From assembly GCA_016234025.1 (NCBI GenBank), contig JACQLL010000093.1, positions 1 through 9,710 on the forward strand: a stretch of DNA of 9,710 nucleotides, written 5' to 3'. This stretch comes from Candidatus Pacearchaeota archaeon. GTDB taxonomy: Archaea; Nanobdellota; Nanobdellia; Pacearchaeales; GW2011-AR1. The notes under the pieces are model-generated. The model had not been told where the DNA came from and did not search any database. It saw only the letters and a list, made by a program, of their open reading frames with translations. Within the stretch, counting starts at the first letter, position 1. Each line of letters begins with the position of its first letter. Both the position numbers and the translations under genes were made by a program. Shown piece by piece: positions 1-4,467 of the stretch.

Positions 1-27
1 TTAAATTGGTGGACTATATTGAAGTGC

Positions 28-1401
28 TCAAGATTGCATTACTGCATCAGCAATCTTGACATAAGGAGTTTCAAATTTTTTATTATAAAGAGAAGATAAT
101 AAACTCGTTATTCTTTCAGCAAATTCCTTTCTGTTTTTTTTGGAATATTTAATTAATCCTTCCTTAAAATCTAAAAGCTCTGCAATCTCCTCGTCATCAA
201 ATCCTAAATCTAAATCAACGACTTCATAAATACGGCTCGCGGCACGATAACTGAACCCTAAATTTCCTCCTCCGTAGTTTCCTGATTTTCTTTTTTCTTT
301 TTTGAAATTTCTCGAGAATTCATAGCTAACAACGTGCCTTGGAACAGAAATAAAATAAGCTATATCCGCGAGGCTGACTTCATGTTTTATTCCCTTTTCT
401 ATTTTCTCCCTAATATCTTCTCTTTCTCCAGCTCTACAAAAACTCATATCTCGGCAGAGAGTTTCCAATCCTGCATTAGACAAAATTCTGCCTGCTTGTG
501 TAAAAAATATTCCTGAATTTTCTCCCAACTTGTATAATGATAATTTCTCTCCCTTGTCAAAAGCGTCTTTATAAAAGCTAAAAAAATCATACAAAAAACT
601 AAACGAACGTTTTGCTCTTGGATGTTCCCTTAAATAATCGAGTGCCTCTCGCGCCGCCCAATCTCCCTTTGCTTTCTCGTTCACAATCCCGTTCAAAGCT
701 CCGGATAAATTTGACAAAACCCCTTCCAAAGAAGAAACAACATTTCCTAGCTCCTCTTTCTTTTTATTTTTTGATTCTCTCAATGAGTCATGTCTTTTAA
801 GTGCGTGCAAAATCTGTCTCGCTCTTTCTCTGCTAACCTCAATTCCTCTGCCTGCGTCTTTTAATTTTTGAGCAGTTTCTATAGTCCCATCAACATCGTC
901 GATATTCCGTGCGTGATAAGTGTTTACAGGAAGTTCTGCAGAGATTGCCTTAGCGTAATAAATTAAAGTTCCGATAGAAAGTTTGTATTTTCGTCTTATG
1001 CTTTTTAAAGCATCGAAAAAATCTTCACCCGTTTCCGTGAAATTATCTGTTTGTTTGATTAAATCTGTGATTTTTTCTCTTCTACTTTTTCTATTAGGCA
1101 GCTTGAGCCCATGACTTAAGGCGCATCTCAAGATAGTTGACTCGGAAACACCAAGCAGCCTGCTTATTTTCCTGACGCTGTTTATTCCTTCATCCAAATA
1201 ATTCTGAATTTGTTTTGCCCTCTCGCTATTTTTTCCATTTAACCTATAATTAGGAGGCAGTGGGATTCTATATTCAGAGGCGTAGCTTCTTATAGTTCCT
1301 TCAGATGCTCCGATTACTGCCGTCATCATCTCAACAGAACGAACCTTCGGAGCCATACATCTAATCAGTTCAATCTTTTCTCTCTTTCTTCCGTTTTTCA
1401 T
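28..1401 (-). CDS. Tandem helix-turn-helix protein (putative DNA- or RNA-binding regulator)
   Basis: A 457-residue soluble, basic protein that I do not recognise as a named family. Successive segments read as HTH units: about 8-49, 60-102, 108-158, 170-203, 285-316, 326-368 and 383-422. The first three end in a shared 'LP' step (IPLP at 46-49, KLP at 100-102, ELP at 156-158), giving a repeat period of 53-56 residues. The fourth contains EVSRERARQILHALKR (188-203), which resembles the recognition helix of sigma-70 region 4.2 or similar HTHs. Residues 211-245 look like a helical linker. There is no signal peptide, membrane segment or visible enzymatic motif. The ATG at 1401 is chosen because a TATA-like TTTTAAA lies about 25 nt upstream. 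Role as a sequence-specific binder is inferred from the HTHs only; the target and regulation are unknown. Ordinary AT-rich codon use matches its neighbours. Confidence 0.8.
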   Translation of the reverse strand: MKNGRKREKIELIRCMAPKVRSVEMMTAVIGASEGTIRSYASEYRIPLPPNYRLNGKNSERAKQIQNYLDEGINSVRKISRLLGVSESTILRCALSHGLKLPNRKSRREKITDLIKQTDNFTETGEDFFDALKSIRRKYKLSIGTLIYYAKAISAELPVNTYHARNIDDVDGTIETAQKLKDAGRGIEVSRERARQILHALKRHDSLRESKNKKKEELGNVVSSLEGVLSNLSGALNGIVNEKAKGDWAAREALDYLREHPRAKRSFSFLYDFFSFYKDAFDKGEKLSLYKLGENSGIFFTQAGRILSNAGLETLCRDMSFCRAGEREDIREKIEKGIKHEVSLADIAYFISVPRHVVSYEFSRNFKKEKRKSGNYGGGNLGFSYRAASRIYEVVDLDLGFDDEEIAELLDFKEGLIKYSKKNRKEFAERITSLLSSLYNKKFETPYVKIADAVMQS

Positions 1402-1422
1402 TAGGTTCTTAAAAAATAGATG

Positions 1423-1429
1423 TTTAAAA
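1423..1429 (-). promoter_or_regulatory. TATA-like box for the tandem-HTH gene
   Basis: On the minus strand the sequence reads ATTTTAAAC, centred about 25 nt before the ATG at 1401, the same spacing as other genes here, implying a leaderless transcript. A second candidate, TATAAATT at 1438-1445, would give a leader of roughly 15 nt. Confidence 0.45.
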
Positions 1430-1494
1430 TAGTTTGCAATTTATAGGCTCTGTCGGAAAAGCCAAAACCAAAGATTTATCCTGCCCATACCTCT

Positions 1495-1525
1495 CAAATC
1501 TTTCTCGTTTCACTCGGAAGATTTG
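1495..1525. repeat. Inverted repeat (hairpin) upstream of the tandem-HTH gene
   Basis: CAAATCTT at 1495-1502 is the exact reverse complement of AAGATTTG at 1518-1525, extendable inward by one T-G and one C-G pair, with an 11-nt loop. It lies in the 575-bp gene-free region between the divergent genes starting at 1401 and 1977. Function unknown; it could be a terminator, an operator or part of a mobile repeat. Confidence 0.5.
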
Positions 1526-1550
1526 GATTATTATAGGAAGTGGTGGGGGC

Positions 1551-1643
1551 GAACTTCATTCAGTGCCGCCGCCGCGCCGTAACTGAAACGAGCGGAGAGA
1601 AGTTCCTCCAAAGCCACCGCGCCGTCGCCAAAAGCGGGCGCGG
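1551..1643. repeat. GC-rich hairpin repeat, locus 1
   Basis: This stretch is far richer in G+C than the genes around it and holds three nested or adjacent stems: GAACTTC (1551-1557) with GAAGTTC (1599-1605); TTCAGT (1559-1564) with ACTGAA (1582-1587); and CCGCGCC (1617-1623) with GGCGCGG (1637-1643). The last stem encloses GTCGCCAAAAGCG, and a nearly identical loop recurs at 3978-3989 and 6638-6650, marking a dispersed family. Any reading frame across it is low complexity and not convincing as protein. Confidence 0.65.
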
Positions 1644-1647
1644 CTTC

Positions 1648-1818
1648 GCATTGCCGCAGCCGCAGAAACTGCGGAGTAAATTAAAACAGGCAGCGTTTAT
1701 TCGTAGTCAATCTAGCATTGCCGCAGCCGCAGAAACTGCGGAGTAAATTAAAGCAGGCAGCGTTTATTCGTAGTCAATCTAGCATTGCCGCAGCCGCAGA
1801 AACTGCGGAGTAAATTAA
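1648..1818. repeat. 67-bp tandem repeat, about 2.5 copies
   Basis: The unit begins GCATTGCCGCAGCCGCAGAA and recurs with exact 67-bp period at 1648, 1715 and 1782; the third copy breaks off near 1818 after the shared GGAGTAAATTAAAG. Copies 1 and 2 differ by a single visible change (A to G after AATTAAA). Each unit holds the small hairpin CCGCAG-AAA-CTGCGG followed by AGTAAATTAAA. The near identity of the copies suggests recent duplication. The first copy continues directly from the hairpin repeat at 1617-1643. Confidence 0.9.
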
Positions 1819-1852
1819 AGTCAGTGAAATTTATTTTATAACCCTCCTCGAA

Positions 1853-1888
1853 ATCCCGCAGCCACAAAGTCGGCGGAGTAAATTTAAG
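1853..1888. repeat. Diverged copy of the CCGCAG repeat core
   Basis: CCCGCAGCCACAAAGTCGGCGGAGTAAATTTAAGTCAGC-type sequence repeats the layout of the tandem unit (CCGC stem, short loop, GCGG, then AGTAAATT) but with substitutions. A very similar diverged copy lies at 6734-6770, where ATCCCGCAGCCACAAAG is shared, so this variant is itself dispersed. Confidence 0.7.
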
Positions 1889-1946
1889 TCAGCTAAATAA
1901 CGCAAAAAAATATTTTTAACAGAACCCATCTCACGACAAACGATAA

Positions 1947-1954
1947 CTTTTTAA
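1947..1954 (+). promoter_or_regulatory. TATA-like box for the 1977-3055 cassette
   Basis: CTTTTTAA is centred about 26 nt before the ATG at 1977, consistent with a leaderless archaeal transcript. No Shine-Dalgarno sequence precedes the ATG. The box is A/T-rich but a modest match to a TATA consensus. Confidence 0.45.
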
Positions 1955-1976
1955 CCATAAAACTCCAGAATTTTTC

Positions 1977-2744
1977 ATGAACGAAAAAACGAGAGAATCG
2001 AGAAGAACCAGAGTGGCAATCGGATTAGCTATAACGATTAAAGGGCTTGAAGAAAGAGAAGGAATATTCATAACTCCTCAAGGATTATTTGTAGAAGAAG
2101 GCCACATCGATAGATTAACAGATGCGTTCAAAGAACACAGAATAACCAAGACGGCAACAAAAACAAAAACCAAAGTCAGCGAGTCAAGAGAAGATCTTCA
2201 TTTAATATTAAGTAAAATCCCATATTATCTAATAAACGAAAAATGCAGAGTTGGATATAGTTCCAGATTTGACAATGATATTTTTGACAAATTAGAGTTG
2301 CCAAGTTTAGAAGGCAAATTAGTTAGTTGTAGTGCTGCTCTTCACATGATGGATCCTCTTTTTCATGATAACAAAGAAGTAGAACTTCTTGATGAAAAGG
2401 GATTCGTAGCTAAATTTATTTTAGAACGTGGAAGGTACAAAGTTCATCAACACGCTTTCTCAAGATTTAAAGAAAGAGCAGGAGAAAAGCCAGAAACTTT
2501 TAAAAAATCAGAACGCTCACAGTTGCAAACGGAAAGAGGAGCATTAACTATCATGCATGCCTGCTTTTCACGAGCAGAACCGATGGAAAACAAAAACGGA
2601 GTCGCACAGATTTTTAAGTATCATCTAGAAGGAGCAGAATACTGGAAGAACGGCGAATGGATTTATGTCGTAACAAGCCCTAATGTTATCAGAACGTTCT
2701 ACCACGAAAGAAACTGGACAAAGAGGTTCAGAAAAGAGAAATGA
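1977..2744 (+). CDS. Hypothetical protein with possible DUF4258/RelE-like C-terminal domain
   Basis: A 255-residue soluble protein. I do not recognise the N-terminal 150 residues, which include a Lys/Thr-rich linker (about 57-67: TKTATKTKTKV). The C-terminal part (about 153-247) has the layout of a RelE-like small fold of the DUF4258 kind: KVHQHAFSRFKER (155-167, with H159, R163 and R167), a charged helix, then strands ending in YWKNGEWIYVVT (222-233) and VIRTFYHER (237-245). In that family such a His-Ala-x-x-Arg start and a terminal strand pair are typical; membership is inferred from motif shape, not from a search. The gene's TGA overlaps the ATG of the next gene by 4 bp (ATGA), so the two are almost certainly translated together. 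The start is supported by the upstream A/T-rich box. It could instead be an unrelated phage- or plasmid-type protein. Confidence 0.75.
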   Translation: MNEKTRESRRTRVAIGLAITIKGLEEREGIFITPQGLFVEEGHIDRLTDAFKEHRITKTATKTKTKVSESREDLHLILSKIPYYLINEKCRVGYSSRFDNDIFDKLELPSLEGKLVSCSAALHMMDPLFHDNKEVELLDEKGFVAKFILERGRYKVHQHAFSRFKERAGEKPETFKKSERSQLQTERGALTIMHACFSRAEPMENKNGVAQIFKYHLEGAEYWKNGEWIYVVTSPNVIRTFYHERNWTKRFRKEK

Positions 2745-3055
2745 GAACACAAGAAAAAAGAGTAATCGATGGCGTCGAATGGACGCATATCTACACCCCA
2801 AGAAGAGATTCCACCACCATATATAGAGAAATAATATTATTTCCTCCCCGCCTTTACTTCGCAACTTATAGATGCAAACGCTGTTCCCATGAATGGACTG
2901 CATCCACGCGCAATACTCTGCCAGGCGACGGACTCTCCACATGTCCAATGCCTTCCTGCAGCGAGCCCGGCTTGTTTAGAACAATATACAGACAATTAAG
3001 GAAACAACAAATTACCGGCTCCGGCAAGTTAATAAAAGTAACCGCTTACGAATAA
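2741..3055 (+). CDS. Small zinc-ribbon protein, partner of the 255-aa gene
   Basis: A 104-residue protein with a single zinc-ribbon-like knuckle pair: YRCKRCSHEW (43-52; C45 and C48) and STCPMPSCSE (66-75; C68 and C73). The second pair has a CxxxxC spacing, looser than the usual CxxC. The N-terminal 40 residues are probably beta-rich (VDGVEWTHIY-like strands) and the C-terminal tail is basic (LRKQQITGSGKLIKV). The start overlaps the preceding stop as ATGA, indicating translational coupling; no separate promoter is needed. It ends only 5 bp before the convergent uppP stop. The role is unknown; the coupling suggests a function in complex with, or in control of, the upstream product. Confidence 0.75.
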   Translation: MRTQEKRVIDGVEWTHIYTPRRDSTTIYREIILFPPRLYFATYRCKRCSHEWTASTRNTLPGDGLSTCPMPSCSEPGLFRTIYRQLRKQQITGSGKLIKVTAYE

Positions 3056-3060
3056 TCGGT

Positions 3061-3834
3061 TCACAAAAACAAGACCCACATTCCTGTCACCAAAGCTAAA
3101 ACCAAAGCATAGGCTGCGAACCATTTAAGATTCTTTTTCTTTGTCAGGACATAACCATAGAGTAGATGAATACTTACCAGTCCGACGAAAAAAGAAACAA
3201 GAGTCGCCCAGATAAGAGTAGGGTTTAACGTCTCATTGCCTATTGTAAGAAGGTTCGCCCCGAAAATAACCGGGATAGACATTAAGAAAGAAAATTTAAT
3301 TGCTTCTTTATCTTCCAGTCCTAACAGCATTCCGCTTCCGATAGTCGAACCGCTTCTTGAAACTCCGGGAAAGAGGGCAAATGCCTGTGCCAGTCCGACG
3401 ACGAGAGCACCTGAATAACCAAACTCTTTCTTTTTGTTTGAGGAAATTCCAGCTATCAGCAAAAAAATTCCTGTAACTGCAAAGCCAAGCGCAACAATTG
3501 TCAGATTAGAAAACGCAACTTCAAAAATATTTCTCAAAAAAAATCCGGCAAGAGCCGCGGGAATTGTTGCAATCAGCACAAACAAACCAAGACGGGATTT
3601 TTCACTTTGCCAGTTTCTCATCAATAAATCTCTTATGATGCCGATTATGTCGGAGCCGAAATAAACAAAAACAGCCATTAGCGTCCCGAAATGCAGGGCA
3701 ACGTCGAATTTCAAGCCGCCGTTAAAATTCAGGAGTTTTTCGAAAATAACCAAATGTCCGGAAGACGAAACAGGAAGCCACTCTGTCAAGCCCTGAACCA
3801 CTGCAATTATCAAAGATAAAATTAATTCCTGCAT
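3061..3834 (-). CDS. uppP: Undecaprenyl-diphosphatase (UppP/BacA family)
   Basis: An integral membrane phosphatase that removes a phosphate from polyprenyl diphosphate so that the lipid carrier can be reused; in archaea the carrier would serve N-glycosylation or other surface-glycan assembly rather than murein. The family signatures are intact: the (E/Q)xxxE motif as Q14-x3-E18 within QGLTEWLPVSSSGHL (14-28, with S23-S25 and H27), and PGVSRSGSTI (156-165, with R160). The 257-residue length is near the usual 260-280, and there are several hydrophobic helices spread through the protein, including the last (about 238-257). The ATG at 3834 puts the signature at the expected N-terminal position, and TTTATAAG lies about 24 nt upstream, so the transcript is probably leaderless. 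It is convergent with the zinc-ribbon gene, with a 5-bp gap. Assignment to the family is certain; the archaeal physiological substrate is inferred. Confidence 0.95.
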   Translation of the reverse strand: MQELILSLIIAVVQGLTEWLPVSSSGHLVIFEKLLNFNGGLKFDVALHFGTLMAVFVYFGSDIIGIIRDLLMRNWQSEKSRLGLFVLIATIPAALAGFFLRNIFEVAFSNLTIVALGFAVTGIFLLIAGISSNKKKEFGYSGALVVGLAQAFALFPGVSRSGSTIGSGMLLGLEDKEAIKFSFLMSIPVIFGANLLTIGNETLNPTLIWATLVSFFVGLVSIHLLYGYVLTKKKNLKWFAAYALVLALVTGMWVLFL

Positions 3835-3854
3835 GAGATTATTTAAAATTAAAG

Positions 3855-3862
3855 CTTATAAA
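3855..3862 (-). promoter_or_regulatory. TATA box for uppP
   Basis: TTTATAAG on the minus strand, centred about 24 nt before the uppP ATG. There is no Shine-Dalgarno sequence between it and the start, fitting a leaderless transcript. Confidence 0.6.
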
Positions 3863-3920
3863 TTTGATTGTGAAATAAAAGTTGTTGGCAAAGAAAAAAA
3901 TTCTAAACACATTCTATAAG

Positions 3921-4050
3921 ACGCGCCGCCGAGTCGAGAGTCGGGGCGCGTTTCGTTCAACGCCGCGTCGTCGCGCCGTCGCCAAAACGGGCGCGACTTC
4001 GAAACTCCGCAGCCGCAGAAACGGCGGAGTAGATTTAGTCGGCGGAGTAA
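3921..4050. repeat. GC-rich hairpin repeat, locus 2
   Basis: This gap between uppP and the next gene holds two strong stems followed by the CCGCAG core. The first pairs ACGCGCC (3921-3927) with GGCGCGT (3945-3951), and inside it CCGA (3929-3932) with TCGG (3941-3944). The second pairs GTCGCGCC (3970-3977) with GGCGCGAC (3990-3997) around GTCGCCAAAACG, homologous to 1617-1643. Then TCCGCAGCCGCAGAAACGGC (from 4006) and two GGCGGAGTA motifs followed by AT-rich sequence. Frames crossing it are Arg-rich and not convincing as protein. Confidence 0.75.
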
Positions 4051-4088
4051 AATTAAGAATTATCCAAGAAAAAAAGAAAAAGAAAAAA

Positions 4089-4322
4089 TCATTCAAAAGA
4101 AAGTGAAAGCTTAGATTCCTCCACTAACTCAGACGAATTTTTCTCAAACTCGCCGGCCAGTTTCTCATTTGCGTACTGCCTGCACTTCCAACAGAACGAT
4201 TGGGAAGGCATCTTCCTTAGAGAAGTCCTGCCTTCTTCGTCACCCTGCAAGTCATACCAAAGGTCGAACAAAGCGCCGCATCGCTCGCATTGCACAGGCA
4301 ATATGCACATTTCTTGTGCCAT
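4089..4322 (-). CDS. Small zinc-ribbon protein
   Basis: A 77-residue protein starting MAQEMCILPVQCERCGALF. Two CxxC knuckles, C12-C15 and C44-C47 (FCWKCR), form a probable zinc ribbon, with C6 as an extra cysteine. The remaining C-terminal third is acidic and helical (KLAGEFEKNSSELVEE). The frame stays open to a TTG at 4358, but that would place the TATA box inside the coding sequence; the ATG at 4322 sits about 25 nt after TATATAAAC and is preferred. No enzymatic motif is visible; proteins of this kind commonly bind nucleic acid or act as adaptors, and the specific role is unknown. It is transcribed separately from the 702-aa gene upstream on the same strand. Confidence 0.75.
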   Translation of the reverse strand: MAQEMCILPVQCERCGALFDLWYDLQGDEEGRTSLRKMPSQSFCWKCRQYANEKLAGEFEKNSSELVEESKLSLSFE

Positions 4323-4342
4323 AAAAAATATAGAACAAAATA

Positions 4343-4351
4343 GTTTATATA
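4343..4351 (-). promoter_or_regulatory. TATA box for the 77-aa zinc-ribbon gene
   Basis: TATATAAAC on the minus strand, centred 25 nt before the ATG at 4322. It is one of the clearest TATA boxes in the window and is what decides the start codon of that gene. Confidence 0.7.
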
Positions 4352-4414
4352 CACACAACTAACAAGAAGAAATATTTTACAAGCCAGAAGAATTTATATA
4401 TCAAATACCTTAAA

Positions 4415-4431
4415 AGTTACAAAGCGTAACT
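4415..4431. repeat. Small palindrome between the 77-aa and 702-aa genes
   Basis: AGTTAC (4415-4420) and GTAACT (4426-4431) are exact reverse complements around a 5-nt loop. It lies 37 nt beyond the stop of the 702-aa gene on the minus strand, followed by a T-poor run, so it could be an operator or part of a 3' end. The minus strand between the stop and this palindrome is T-rich (TTTTTAG stop context, then CCTTTCTTTG and CTATCTTTT), which could serve as an archaeal terminator. Confidence 0.35.
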
Positions 4432-4467
4432 AAAAGATAGGCAAAGAAAGGTTTTTATACTGACTAA

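Noticed and set aside
1..30. Minus-strand ATATAGTCC at the left edge resembling the S element of a group I intron
   Set aside because: No partner P, Q or R elements are visible; the match is short and likely chance.
1540..1746. Open frame of 68 codons across the GC-rich repeat
   Set aside because: It follows the repeat sequence, is Ala/Arg-rich, and has no promoter or ribosome-binding site.
1648..1818. 67-bp repeats considered as a CRISPR array
   Set aside because: The period is a continuous near-identical unit with no variable spacers, and only about 2.5 copies are present; it is a plain tandem repeat.
2625..2948. Minus-strand frame of 107 codons
   Set aside because: It is antisense to the well-supported coupled pair at 1977-3055 and its composition (WWWNLF, repeated FF/LL) is typical of a shadow frame.
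3882..4106. Frames of about 60-74 codons on both strands over repeat locus 2
   Set aside because: They are low complexity (poly-Arg, poly-Lys or poly-Phe) and arise from the hairpins and an A-rich tract.
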